64,000 nt of DNA from an uncultured Lachnospiraceae bacterium (lineage in GTDB: Bacteria; Bacillota; Clostridia; Lachnospirales; Lachnospiraceae). Under the pieces are notes generated by a model. The model did no database searches. It was not told the origin of the DNA and saw only the letters and a program-made list of their open reading frames with translations. Position numbers and translations under genes: made by a program. Numbering within the stretch: position 1 is the stretch's first letter; each line of letters opens with the position of its first letter. Location: the NCBI GenBank assembly GCA_905235745.1, contig CAJOMN010000002.1, positions 1 to 64,000 of the forward strand, read 5' to 3'. This document shows, piece after piece, positions 9,017 to 17,627 of the stretch.

Positions 9017-9393
9017 TGAGCAAGAAGATCATATCAACGGACAAGGCACCGGCAGCAATAGGACCGTATTCGCAGGCCATCGAGGCCGGAGGGCTGTTGT
9101 TTGCTTCCGGACAGATACCGGTAGATCCGGCAACCGGAAATATCCCGGAAGGGATCGAGGCACAGGCCATACAGGCTCTTACCAACGTGAGAAACCTTGT
9201 GGAGGCAGCGGGTCTTACAATGGATAATATTGTCAAGACTTCGGTATTTATCAGGGATATGAATGATTTTGCGAAGGTCAACGCAATCTATGAAACATTC
9301 TTTACATCCGATTATCCGGCAAGAAGCTGCGTCGAGGTTTCACATCTTCCCAAGGATGTTCTCATTGAGGTGGAAGTAATTGCAGCAAGATAA
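9016..9393 (+). CDS. ridA: RidA family reactive intermediate (enamine/imine) deaminase
   Basis: A 125-residue protein of the normal RidA/YjgF size. RidA hydrolyses reactive 2-aminoacrylate formed by PLP enzymes. Conserved stretches are KAPAAIGPYSQAIEAGGLLF, SGQIPVDPATG, and YPARSCVEVSHLPKDVLIEVE with the active-site Arg in PARS. Its ATG overlaps the preceding TGA by one base (ATGA arrangement) and AAGGAGG precedes it at 9004-9010, so it is co-translated with the S1 gene. Confidence 0.95.
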   Translation: MSKKIISTDKAPAAIGPYSQAIEAGGLLFASGQIPVDPATGNIPEGIEAQAIQALTNVRNLVEAAGLTMDNIVKTSVFIRDMNDFAKVNAIYETFFTSDYPARSCVEVSHLPKDVLIEVEVIAAR

Positions 9394-10345
9394 TGCACGC
9401 AAAGAGGCAGGTGCCCTTGGGTGGTTATTTTTCATCATGCTGCTCGTGCATGTATCATGCTCGCTTGCACTTATTATTCTGCAGCAGAAGAATATCGTAC
9501 TGCCTATCGAAGCCCAGCTGATCGTTTCGGAGCTTACCATACTTGTTCCTGCCCTGATATATGTACTTATCAGGAAGCTCAGTTTCTCGCGGGATCTGGG
9601 ATTTCGCAGGATCAAGGCAGGAACTGTGCTCATGAGCGTACTCATGGCCGTTCTGTCGGGAACGATCGCGATTTTCTTCAATGTAGTGTCCCAGCTGTTC
9701 GTGAGCAATACGATAGTAGAGATGTCGGATTCGCTCCTTGCCGGATCAAACGCGGCAGTTTGGTTCTTAGGTTCCGTTTACGGCCCGTTTTGTGAGGAAT
9801 TTGTATTCAGGTCTTTATTTAACAGCCGTTATGAGATCGTCACGGGTCCTTTGAGGGCGGGTCTTGTATCCGCGCTGTTTTTTGCGCTTACACATATGAA
9901 TATCAATCAGGCGGCATATGCATTTGTTCTCGGAGTCATCTTCTCCGTGATCGACAAAGCTGCCGGAAGTGTGTATCCATCGATGATAATCCACACATGC
10001 ATCAACGGTTTCAATCTGCTGGTGATCATTGCCCTGTCGGGAATAAGCGATTCATCTGAATATACGCAGGATCTGGCAGTGGCTTCCGAAGCGGCAAGGC
10101 AGGGAGATCTGATATATGTCATTACCGCGGTCACATTTGTGGGAGCGATCATCAGTACGCTTATCCTGATACCGTGTGTTGCATTTGTTGCAAAGCATGA
10201 AGGCAGATACGATGAGCTGCTCGATATGTTTCGTAACCGCCGCTTAAAAGGGCGATGGCTTACTGTTTCCTCGGCTCTTGCGATCTGCTTTGTGCTGTTT
10301 GTCATGTTCGGAATGAATGCGATGCTGTCCGCGATAGGTTTTTAA
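9380..10345 (+). CDS. CPBP family intramembrane metalloprotease
   Basis: A 321-residue multi-spanning protein of the CAAX protease/bacteriocin-processing (Rce1-like, ABI) family. The signature residues are present: CEEFVFRSLF (EExxxR), FALTHMN and HTCINGFN. These proteins cleave membrane-associated substrates or give self-immunity; the substrate here is unknown. No ATG fits the N-terminus, but TTG at 9380 has GAGGTGG seven bases or so upstream, so the gene overlaps ridA by 14 bases. The C-terminus ends with another hydrophobic span. Confidence 0.82.
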   Translation: MQQDNARKEAGALGWLFFIMLLVHVSCSLALIILQQKNIVLPIEAQLIVSELTILVPALIYVLIRKLSFSRDLGFRRIKAGTVLMSVLMAVLSGTIAIFFNVVSQLFVSNTIVEMSDSLLAGSNAAVWFLGSVYGPFCEEFVFRSLFNSRYEIVTGPLRAGLVSALFFALTHMNINQAAYAFVLGVIFSVIDKAAGSVYPSMIIHTCINGFNLLVIIALSGISDSSEYTQDLAVASEAARQGDLIYVITAVTFVGAIISTLILIPCVAFVAKHEGRYDELLDMFRNRRLKGRWLTVSSALAICFVLFVMFGMNAMLSAIGF

Positions 10346-10397
10346 TCCGGCAGAACAAAATGGGACGGTGAATGCCTTGGAGGATTTGTCTTAGAAT

Positions 10398-10431
10398 AAA
10401 AAAAGGTTTGACCACCGGAAGTGGTCAAACC
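10398..10431 (-). terminator. Rho-independent terminator of the yjfB-like gene
   Basis: GGTTTGACCAC (405-415 of this kilobase, i.e. 10405-10415) pairs perfectly over 11 bp with GTGGTCAAACC (10421-10431) around a 5-base loop. On the - strand it is followed by seven T. The gene's own TGA stop is inside the stem. Confidence 0.88.
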
Positions 10432-10616
10432 GCTACATCAAAGTAGCCGCCTATCTCAGGGTTAACGGATAGCTCCATTGCCTTCGTAAGGCTGTCGATC
10501 TCGGAAGATGCCACATCAAGGGATGCTTCGAGCATGCTTGTTCCGACCGCCGACATAACGTTTTCATGCGCCATGGCCATTGAAATATAAGGTATTGCAT
10601 CAATGCTTAATTCCAT
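10425..10616 (-). CDS. YjfB family putative motility protein
   Basis: A 63-residue protein starting MELSIDAIPYISMAMAHENV and ending NPEIGGYFDVAV, the pattern of the YjfB family (Met/Ala-rich N-terminal helix, second helix, then GG-x-x-D-V-x-V at the end). The family is linked to motility by occurrence in flagellated Firmicutes; biochemical role unknown. AAGGAAGGAG lies before the ATG on the - strand. It is the only - strand gene in the first 25 kb and its stop codon is embedded in its terminator. Confidence 0.8.
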   Translation of the reverse strand: MELSIDAIPYISMAMAHENVMSAVGTSMLEASLDVASSEIDSLTKAMELSVNPEIGGYFDVAV

Positions 10617-10648
10617 AATTACATGCTCCTTCCTTTAGATTTATGATC

Positions 10649-10654
10649 ATTATA
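10649..10654 (-). promoter_or_regulatory. Candidate -10 element for the yjfB-like gene
   Basis: TATAAT on the - strand at 10654-10649 would start transcription near 10642, leaving a 26-base leader containing the ribosome binding site. No good -35 is seen 16-18 bases upstream (TGTTAT at best), so this is tentative. Confidence 0.35.
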
Positions 10655-10683
10655 ACATATATATCGGAATAATAACATATATT

Positions 10684-12114
10684 ATGAACAGATTTCTGGA
10701 GAAAAATGAAATAAAGATCATTTCCGCGGCAGTTGTCGTCCTTGGCGCCGTATATCTGTCGCTTGTATGGAATAATAACGTATGGATGGACGAGGCATTT
10801 ACGGCATCGCTCATACATACCGATCTTGCCGGAGTGATCAGCCGCTCCATGGCGGATACGCTCCCGCCGCTTTACAATATCTTACTGAAGCTTGTAACCG
10901 ATATATTCGGATATAGTGTTCCCGTCATGAAGATAACGTCGGTGGTTCCGATGATCCTGACCCTTATTCTCGGAGCAACGGTCGTAAGGAAAAGGTTCGG
11001 TATCAGGACGGCGCTTCTGTTCATGCTCTGCATTACTTTTATGCCGCTGTTCATGTATTACGGTGTTGAGATCAGAATGTACAGTCTCGGGTTCTTCTTC
11101 GCAACGGCATCAGCTGTCTATGCGTATGAGATCGTCTGCTCGCCTTCGGCAAAAAACTGGGCGGCATTTACCGTATATTCCGTGCTTGCCGGATATACGC
11201 ACCATTTCGCATTTGTGACCGCTGCGTTTTCCTATCTGTACCTGCTGATCTGTTTCTGCGTACAAAGGAGAGATAAGCTCAAACATTGGTTTTGGTGCCT
11301 TGGCGCCACATTCCTGCTGTATCTTCCGTGCCTTATCGTCACTCTAAGGCAGTTCTCGAGGGTATCCGGCTATTTTTCCATGCCCGATATCGATGCTGCG
11401 ATGTTTATGCAGTACTGCCTGTACCCTTATATCGTCGGAGTCAGATTCGCTACCGTGCTTTGCGCTTTATTCATGCTGTCGGCGCTTGTGTTCTTTGCCG
11501 TAAGGTTTGCGTGCCGGGAATGCGACAGATCCGCTTACATATTTGCGATCTGCTCGTTTTCGGTCTACTACGGCGTGCTGCTCTTCGGAACTGCGGTATG
11601 CGCCGTGATGGATGCCAATATTTTCGTGGACAGGTATCTGTTCTTTGCCGCCGGGCTCCTGTGGCTGTTTGCGGCGGTGATCCTTGCGGGATCCGACAGG
11701 ACATTTGCTGCCGCCGTGATCGCGGTATTGATCATAGGCTGTTGTTCATACACTGTGGAGTATGCAACCGAGTACGGCAGCAGCGCAGATGAAGAGATCG
11801 CCTTTCTTCGTGACAACATCCATGAAGGAGATGTCTATTTTTCGATAGGGGGACATGAGGAGATGCAGAACTGCATCCCTTTCTACACATATCTTGACAA
11901 GGATACGCCCGAGCTTACCTTTGTATATCCCCTTGAGAAGGCGGTAAGTGAAGCCGCGGTAAGAGGCACGACGCTCTGGATAACAGTACTTGACGGATAT
12001 GACGTGCCGGATGCGGATACGGAGATATTGAAGGAGAACGGGATCGTTCTGACCAAAATGGATGATTTTGAATTTGACAGATATAAATGTGAAATATACA
12101 GGGCAGACCGATAG
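10684..12114 (+). CDS. GT39-like membrane glycosyltransferase (ArnT/PMT type)
   Basis: The 476-residue protein has about 11 hydrophobic spans followed by a soluble C-terminal domain of about 110 residues. The first extracytoplasmic loop has the acidic pair WMDEAFTAS near residue 35, the hallmark of ArnT/PMT-type enzymes that use polyprenyl-phosphate sugars outside the membrane; LPPLYNILLKL and YGVEIRMYSLG are also family-like. The acceptor is unknown. No Shine-Dalgarno sequence precedes the ATG, which lies in an AT-rich stretch with a repeated ATAACATATAT. It is not clearly part of either neighbouring operon. Confidence 0.75.
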   Translation: MNRFLEKNEIKIISAAVVVLGAVYLSLVWNNNVWMDEAFTASLIHTDLAGVISRSMADTLPPLYNILLKLVTDIFGYSVPVMKITSVVPMILTLILGATVVRKRFGIRTALLFMLCITFMPLFMYYGVEIRMYSLGFFFATASAVYAYEIVCSPSAKNWAAFTVYSVLAGYTHHFAFVTAAFSYLYLLICFCVQRRDKLKHWFWCLGATFLLYLPCLIVTLRQFSRVSGYFSMPDIDAAMFMQYCLYPYIVGVRFATVLCALFMLSALVFFAVRFACRECDRSAYIFAICSFSVYYGVLLFGTAVCAVMDANIFVDRYLFFAAGLLWLFAAVILAGSDRTFAAAVIAVLIIGCCSYTVEYATEYGSSADEEIAFLRDNIHEGDVYFSIGGHEEMQNCIPFYTYLDKDTPELTFVYPLEKAVSEAAVRGTTLWITVLDGYDVPDADTEILKENGIVLTKMDDFEFDRYKCEIYRADR

Positions 12115-12150
12115 ATATTTGTGAAAAAGTGCCAAAAAATCTTTTCTTTT

Positions 12151-12203
12151 TTGTCGATATGTATTAGAATATTCGATATAATGTCTGTGGGGGTTAACAG
12201 ACA
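12151..12203 (+). promoter_or_regulatory. Candidate promoter and inverted-repeat operator before the CdaR-type regulator
   Basis: TATAAT at 12177-12182 is a consensus -10; TTGTCG at 12151-12156 is the nearest -35-like hexamer but with a long 20-base spacer. An inverted repeat TGTCTGT (12182-12188) / ACAGACA (12197-12203) overlaps the expected start site near 12189, so it could be an operator, perhaps for autoregulation. Confidence 0.4.
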
Positions 12204-12223
12204 CCAATACGAAGGAGAAAGGT

Positions 12224-13315
12224 ATGATTTCAAATCAAATACTTCAGAGTACCATTGAGGGGCTTAAGGGTATTACGAGGGTAGAGCTGGCGGTGATCGA
12301 TACCGACGGGAAAGTGCTTGCGTCAACATTTCGGGAAAGCATCGATTATCATGAGGCTGCGGCGGGGTTTACGCAGTCGCCGGCAGACAGTCAGGAAATT
12401 TCCGGGTATCAGTTTTTCAAAGTATATGATGAACTTCAGATAGAGTATATCCTTGTGGTACAGGGGACCACCGAGGACTCCTACACCGTTGGGAAGATCG
12501 CGGCATTTCAGATACAGAATCTCCTGATCGCATACAAGGAAAGGTTCGACAAGGATAATTTTATCAAGAATCTGCTTCTTGATAACCTGCTTCTTGTTGA
12601 TATATACACACGTTCACAGAAGCTGCATATTGATGCGGAAGCAAGAAGGATAGTCATTATTGCACAGACTCCTTCGGCCAAGGAAGTAAATGTTCTTGAG
12701 AACATCCGCTCGTTCTACAAATCAAGGACAAGAGATTTTATAACCGCTGTTGACGATCAGGGGATAATCATCGTCAGGGATCTTGCAGCGAATGAAACCT
12801 ATGAGGATGTCGACAAGGCTGCCCGGCAGCTCCTTGATCTTGTGAGCAAGCAGACGGGACATGACTGCCGCGTTTCATACGGCACGATGGTCGGAGAGAT
12901 ACGTGAAGTATCAAAATCATACAAGGAAGCCAAAATGGCTCTTGATGTCGGAAAGATATTCTATGATGAGCGAAACATCATAGCATACAGCTCGCTCGGT
13001 ATAGGAAGGCTTATCTACCAGCTTCCGATACCTCTGTGCAAGATGTTCATCGAGGAAATATTTGACGGCAGGAATCCCGAGGATTTTGATGAAGAAACGC
13101 TTATGACGATCAACAAGTTCTTTGAGAACAGCCTCAACGTTTCGGAAACAAGCCGTCAGCTGTATATTCACAGAAATACGCTTGTGTATCGTCTCGACAA
13201 ACTGCAGAAATCTACAGGGCTGGATCTTCGCGTTTTCGAGGACGCGATCACCTTCAAGATCGCCCTGATGGTTGTAAAATATATGAGGTATATGGAGAAT
13301 GCAGACATGGTATGA
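12224..13315 (+). CDS. CdaR/PucR-type helix-turn-helix transcriptional regulator
   Basis: A 363-residue regulator with the sugar-diacid regulator plan. An N-terminal sensory region (1-130, ITRVELAVIDTDGKVLAST) is followed by a degenerate GGDEF-like middle (about 140-270, VSYGTMVGEIREVSKSYKEAKMAL) and a C-terminal PucR HTH (about 300-360, LNVSETSRQLYIHRNTLVYRLDKL). The inducer is unknown. GAAGGAGAAAGG precedes the ATG. Its last codons and stop lie in the left arm of a perfect 19-bp palindrome. It stands directly upstream of ftsEX, an arrangement that may be regulatory. Confidence 0.85.
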   Translation: MISNQILQSTIEGLKGITRVELAVIDTDGKVLASTFRESIDYHEAAAGFTQSPADSQEISGYQFFKVYDELQIEYILVVQGTTEDSYTVGKIAAFQIQNLLIAYKERFDKDNFIKNLLLDNLLLVDIYTRSQKLHIDAEARRIVIIAQTPSAKEVNVLENIRSFYKSRTRDFITAVDDQGIIIVRDLAANETYEDVDKAARQLLDLVSKQTGHDCRVSYGTMVGEIREVSKSYKEAKMALDVGKIFYDERNIIAYSSLGIGRLIYQLPIPLCKMFIEEIFDGRNPEDFDEETLMTINKFFENSLNVSETSRQLYIHRNTLVYRLDKLQKSTGLDLRVFEDAITFKIALMVVKYMRYMENADMV

Positions 13316-13410
13316 CTGCGAAGCAGTCATACCATGTCTGCACCGCGAGCCCCCATTCGGCGAAGCCGAATTCAAATGGGCGAGCGTCCTTATTACCTGG
13401 GCACCGCGAG
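13301..13410. repeat. Double-hairpin palindromic element between regulator and ftsE
   Basis: Arm 13301-13319 is the perfect reverse complement of 13323-13341 (19 bp, loop GAA). A second hairpin follows: ATTCGGC (13355-13361), GAA, GCCGAAT (13365-13371), with outer GCCC/GGGC pairs. Both are capped by the heptamer GCGAAGC. CACCGCGAG occurs directly repeated at 13341-13349 and 13402-13410. There is no T tract, so it is not a standard terminator. It may be a dispersed REP-like element that supplied the regulator's stop codon. Confidence 0.75.
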
Positions 13411-13440
13411 TGTATGTAGTTTATAAAAAGGGGAATGAAT

Positions 13441-14127
13441 ATGATCACAATGGAGTCTGTCAGCAAATCGTACTCCACGGGTGTGCCGGCACTTAATGAT
13501 GTAAGCCTGCATATCAAAAAAGGGGAATTTGTTTTCATCGTCGGAGACAGCGGCTCCGGCAAATCAACACTTATCAAACTGCTGCTTCGGGAACTGACGC
13601 CCACAAGCGGCAGGATCATTGTCAACAACTACGATCTTTCCAAACTTCGGAGAAAGAAAGTTGCCAAATTCCGCAGGAACGTCGGCGTCGTCTTTCAGGA
13701 TTTCAGACTGCTGAAGGACAGGAATGTATATGAAAATGTCGCTTTTGCGCAGCGTGTCATAGAGGTGCCGACGCGGCAGATCAAGAAAAATGTTCCGGCG
13801 ATGCTGTCCCTTGTCGGTCTTGCGGGCAAATACAAAGCAAAGACATGGCAGCTTTCGGGCGGTGAACAGCAAAGAGTAGCTCTTGCGAGAGCGCTTGTAA
13901 ACAATCCGCCCATCCTTCTGGCGGATGAGCCGACCGGTAACCTCGATCCCAGGAATTCATGGGAGATCATGAAGCTTCTTGAGGAGATCAACAGGAGAGG
14001 GACGACCGTGCTTGTCGTCACACATAACAGAGAGATCGTTAACGCCATGCGTAAGCGTGTAATAACGATGAAAAAAGGGATCATCATCAGCGACGAAGAA
14101 AAGGGTGAGTATATAGATGAGGATTAG
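13441..14127 (+). CDS. ftsE: Cell division ATP-binding protein FtsE
   Basis: A 228-residue ABC ATPase that works with FtsX to switch on cell-wall hydrolases at the septum. Walker A is GDSGSGKST, the signature is [15 protein letters not shown] and Walker B is [31 protein letters not shown] is the FtsE-type Q-loop. Two ATGs compete; GGGG at 13430-13433 is seven bases before the ATG at 13441 but only one before 13435, so 13441 is preferred. It overlaps ftsX by 11 bases. Confidence 0.95.
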   Translation: MITMESVSKSYSTGVPALNDVSLHIKKGEFVFIVGDSGSGKSTLIKLLLRELTPTSGRIIVNNYDLSKLRRKKVAKFRRNVGVVFQDFRLLKDRNVYENVAFAQRVIEVPTRQIKKNVPAMLSLVGLAGKYKAKTWQLSGGEQQRVALARALVNNPPILLADEPTGNLDPRNSWEIMKLLEEINRRGTTVLVVTHNREIVNAMRKRVITMKKGIIISDEEKGEYIDED

Positions 14128-15016
14128 TACACTTTGGTATACGTTCAGGCAGGGCTTTAAGAACATATTCAGGAACAAGATGTTTTCGCTTGCCACGATA
14201 GCGACGATCTCGTCCTGTATTTTTCTGTTCAGCCTGTTCTACTGCCTGGTCATAAATGTGCAGTACAGTGTTAAGGCAGCTCAGTCCGGTGTTGCCGTAA
14301 CGGTATTCTTTGAAGAGGGGCTCGAAGACGAGAAGATACAGCAGATCGGATCCCAGATACAGTCAAGGGAAGAGGTATCGGAGATCAGGTTCGTATCCGC
14401 GGCAGAAGCATGGGAAAGCTTTAAGGATGACTATCTCGGAGAGTACGCCGACGGATACGAAGGCGATAATCCCCTGGAAGGATCCGAAAACTATGAGATA
14501 TACTTAAATGATGTATCGAAACAGCCGGAGCTTGTAGAATGGCTGAATACGGTTCCGGGCATAAGAGAGGTTAACAGATCGGATATAACGGCAGAGGTTC
14601 TGACGAACATTAATTCCCTGATAAGCTATGTATCGCTTGCCATAATCGCAATATTGCTTCTTGTATCGGTATTCCTGATCAGCAACACGGTTGCAATGGG
14701 TATCTCGGTCAGACGTGAGGAAATAAGCATCATGCGGCTGATAGGAGCCAAGGATTTTGTCGTAAGATCCCCGTTTGTGATAGAAGGGATACTCATCGGG
14801 CTGATCGGCTCTGCCCTACCGCTTATAGCGGTATATTATCTGTATAAACTCATGATTGAATATGCAAATGCTAATTTTGCCGTATTGTCTGACATGCTCA
14901 AGTTTATGAGCGCGGCTGAACTGTTCAGGAATCTGATCCCGATATCTCTGATCCTCGGGGTGGGGATAGGATTTCTCGGAAGTCTTATAACGGTCAGGAG
15001 AAATCTGAAAGTTTAG
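14117..15016 (+). CDS. ftsX: Cell division protein FtsX
   Basis: A 299-residue FtsX permease-like protein with one N-terminal span, an extracellular loop (about 60-165) and three C-terminal spans. [22 protein letters not shown] is the typical N-terminus, and [23 protein letters not shown] is the conserved coupling region. With FtsE it transmits ATP hydrolysis to an extracellular peptidoglycan hydrolase, here almost certainly the M23/coiled-coil protein encoded next. It starts inside ftsE. Confidence 0.95.
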   Translation: MRISTLWYTFRQGFKNIFRNKMFSLATIATISSCIFLFSLFYCLVINVQYSVKAAQSGVAVTVFFEEGLEDEKIQQIGSQIQSREEVSEIRFVSAAEAWESFKDDYLGEYADGYEGDNPLEGSENYEIYLNDVSKQPELVEWLNTVPGIREVNRSDITAEVLTNINSLISYVSLAIIAILLLVSVFLISNTVAMGISVRREEISIMRLIGAKDFVVRSPFVIEGILIGLIGSALPLIAVYYLYKLMIEYANANFAVLSDMLKFMSAAELFRNLIPISLILGVGIGFLGSLITVRRNLKV

Positions 15017-15043
15017 CCCAAGGTTTATCGAAGGGGAATAAAT

Positions 15044-16264
15044 ATGAAACGCAGAAGGGGAGCGCGTTTTGTCGGGTTATTGATAGTTACGTCATATTTA
15101 GCGGCACATGTGCCGCTATTTGTGCATGCCGAGACACTTACCAATGACAAGATAAAGGAAAGCGAAGAGAGCAAGAAGCAGGCAGAGGAAGAAAGAAAAG
15201 CGTTAAAGGGAAGTCTTACGAACGTCAAAGCACTGCTTGCGGATCTGGAGACTACAAAGAGCAATCTTGAAGAGTATATAAGCCAGCTTGATTCCGATCT
15301 TGCCGATATCAATGAGAAGATAGACAGTCTGAACCGGCTTATCTCGGACAAGGAATCCGAAATACAGACTACGGAAAAGGAACTTGAAGCAGCCAGGGAG
15401 GTCGAGGCGGTACAGTACGAGACCATGAAAAGGCGTATCAAGTTCATATACGAGCATGGTGAGGCATCAACTGCCGAGATGCTCCTGACATCCAGGACTT
15501 TTGCCGATTTTCTGAACAAGGCTGAGTACATCAATAAGATGTCGGGATACGACAAGAGGATGCTCGATTCGTATATTGATGCCAAGAATGCTGTCGATGC
15601 CAAGGAACAGGCGCTCATAGAACAGAAGACCGAGCTCGAGGAAGCCAAAGAGGCGGTTCTTAACGAACAGGAAGCCGTAGAGGCTCTCATGGCAGACAAA
15701 GAGAAGGAAATAACCGTATATGAGGGGGATATTCAGAACAAAGAAGCCGCTATAGCCGAGTATCAGGCAATGATAGCCGAGCAGGATCAGATAATCAAAG
15801 ATCTTGAAGCGGCAATTCTTGCCGAGAAGAAACGGCTCCTTGCCGAGAACAAGAAGGCGATAGTATACGACGGCGGACAGTTTAAATGGCCCGCGCCATC
15901 ATATACAAGGATATCGGATGACTACGGAAACAGGATACATCCGACACTCGGAACACAGCAGTTCCATAACGGTGTGGATATGGCAGCTCCAAACGGTTCG
16001 CCGATACTTGCAGCCTATGACGGAGAAGTGATCGCCGCTTCCTATTCGTCTTCAATGGGCAACTATATAATGATCGATCACGGAGACGGGCTTATTACGA
16101 TCTACATGCACGCAAGTTCGGTGTCGGTGTCTCCCGGAACGATGGTGGCAAGAGGCGAGCAGATAGGATGCGTAGGCTCAACCGGAAGAAGCACGGGACC
16201 GCATCTTCATTTCTCCGTAAGATTAAACGGATCGTACGTCAGCCCGTGGAATTATCTGGGCTGA
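15044..16264 (+). CDS. Coiled-coil M23 peptidoglycan hydrolase (EnvC/PcsB-like)
   Basis: A 406-residue exported hydrolase or hydrolase activator. A signal peptide (about 1-29, ending near HVPLFVHAE) is followed by a long heptad-rich coiled coil (about 30-270) and a C-terminal LytM/M23 domain. Zinc-site motifs HNGVDMAAPNG, YMHASS and GPHLHFS are present, so the peptidase looks active. Coiled-coil M23 proteins beside ftsEX are activated by FtsX during daughter-cell separation. GAAGGGG lies 7-13 bases before the ATG, 27 bases after ftsX. Confidence 0.93.
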   Translation: MKRRRGARFVGLLIVTSYLAAHVPLFVHAETLTNDKIKESEESKKQAEEERKALKGSLTNVKALLADLETTKSNLEEYISQLDSDLADINEKIDSLNRLISDKESEIQTTEKELEAAREVEAVQYETMKRRIKFIYEHGEASTAEMLLTSRTFADFLNKAEYINKMSGYDKRMLDSYIDAKNAVDAKEQALIEQKTELEEAKEAVLNEQEAVEALMADKEKEITVYEGDIQNKEAAIAEYQAMIAEQDQIIKDLEAAILAEKKRLLAENKKAIVYDGGQFKWPAPSYTRISDDYGNRIHPTLGTQQFHNGVDMAAPNGSPILAAYDGEVIAASYSSSMGNYIMIDHGDGLITIYMHASSVSVSPGTMVARGEQIGCVGSTGRSTGPHLHFSVRLNGSYVSPWNYLG

Positions 16265-16298
16265 GAGGATTATATTTACAGAAAGGGAGTCACAGATC

Positions 16299-17627
16299 GT
16301 GGAGGATAATTATTCAACTGAAACCGGAGAGGATAAAAGCGATTCTCCGGTATACAGTCAGATGTCAATGGAATATGTATCGAGTCAGGTGAAAAAGGCC
16401 CAGAAGAAAGGTATGGTTCAGGGCCTTTTGATAGCACTGCTGATCATACTTATATCCGGGTTAGTGATCGGCGGTTTATGGATCGTGCGGTCGCTCGTTA
16501 ACGGGAGTCTGGCATCGAAGATCATGTCAAGTTCGTCAGGCTCTGTTCTTGACAGGGATGCGGTCGACAAGCTTGATGACCTGTATGGTATCATAGAGAA
16601 TACATATATAGAGGATGTTGATAAGGACGATCTTCAGGAAGGAATGTATAAGGGGATGCTCGAGGCTCTCGGCGATCCCTACTCGGTATACTACACCGAG
16701 GAAGAGTTTGCCGAGATGATGGAGGATACCGCGGGAACATTTGAAGGTATCGGAGCTTATCTGACCCAGGATCCGGACACACTGGAGATCAAGGTGATCA
16801 AACCTATCAAGGATTCGCCGGCAGAAGCGGCAGGCATACTTACCGATGATGTGATCGCAGAGGTGGACGGGGAAGATATAGCCGGACAGGATCTTAACCT
16901 GGTCGTATCCAAGATCAGGGGACCAAAGGGAAGCGAGGTTCAGATCGGCGTATACAGGGAAGGTGAAGAAGATATTATAACGTTCACACTGAAGCGTGAT
17001 GAGATTAACACTCTCACCGTTGAATATGAAATGCTCGATGATGATATCGGTTACATAATGATAATGGAATTTGCGGATGCAACGGACGACCAGTTCTATG
17101 AAGCATTAGATGATCTGGAAGCGCAGGGAATGAAGAGCCTTATCATCGATCTTAGGGCAAACGGCGGAGGATATGTTGATGTTTCCGTTAATATCGCAGA
17201 CAGGCTCGTTAAGGAAGGCGTTATTGTTTCGGTCAAGGATAAATACGGTCTTTCATACAAATATGAAGACAATGGCGATGAGAATTATCTGAAGGTGCCA
17301 TGTGTTCTTCTTGTGGACGGCAATACTGCAAGTGCATCGGAAATCCTGACCGGCGCCTTAAGAGACCACGATCTGGCAACGATCATTGGAACCAAGACAT
17401 TCGGAAAGGGTATCACCCAAAACATCCTGCCTCTTGAGGACGGAAGCGGTGTCAAGATCACCGGAAGCACATACTATACGCCTGACGGGGAGAATATACA
17501 CGGAATAGGGATAGAGCCTGATATTGAAGTGGAGTTTGATTATGACCAATACAAAGAGGACGGTACGGATAACCAGCTTGAGGCTGCGATAGACTATCTG
17601 AAGAATAATGAGGAGACAAACAGATGA
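16299..17627 (+). CDS. ctpA: Carboxy-terminal processing serine protease, S41 family
   Basis: A 442-residue membrane-anchored protease with a cytoplasmic tail, one span (about 48-68), a PDZ domain (about 140-225) and an S41 catalytic domain (about 235-400). The nucleophile serine is in GNTASASEILTGAL and the catalytic lysine in GTKTFGKGITQ. These proteases trim exported and cell-wall proteins; being after the M23 hydrolase gene fits a role in controlling hydrolases. GTG at 16299 is the start, with AAAGGGAG upstream. It overlaps the next gene by ATGA. Confidence 0.93.
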   Translation: MEDNYSTETGEDKSDSPVYSQMSMEYVSSQVKKAQKKGMVQGLLIALLIILISGLVIGGLWIVRSLVNGSLASKIMSSSSGSVLDRDAVDKLDDLYGIIENTYIEDVDKDDLQEGMYKGMLEALGDPYSVYYTEEEFAEMMEDTAGTFEGIGAYLTQDPDTLEIKVIKPIKDSPAEAAGILTDDVIAEVDGEDIAGQDLNLVVSKIRGPKGSEVQIGVYREGEEDIITFTLKRDEINTLTVEYEMLDDDIGYIMIMEFADATDDQFYEALDDLEAQGMKSLIIDLRANGGGYVDVSVNIADRLVKEGVIVSVKDKYGLSYKYEDNGDENYLKVPCVLLVDGNTASASEILTGALRDHDLATIIGTKTFGKGITQNILPLEDGSGVKITGSTYYTPDGENIHGIGIEPDIEVEFDYDQYKEDGTDNQLEAAIDYLKNNEETNR

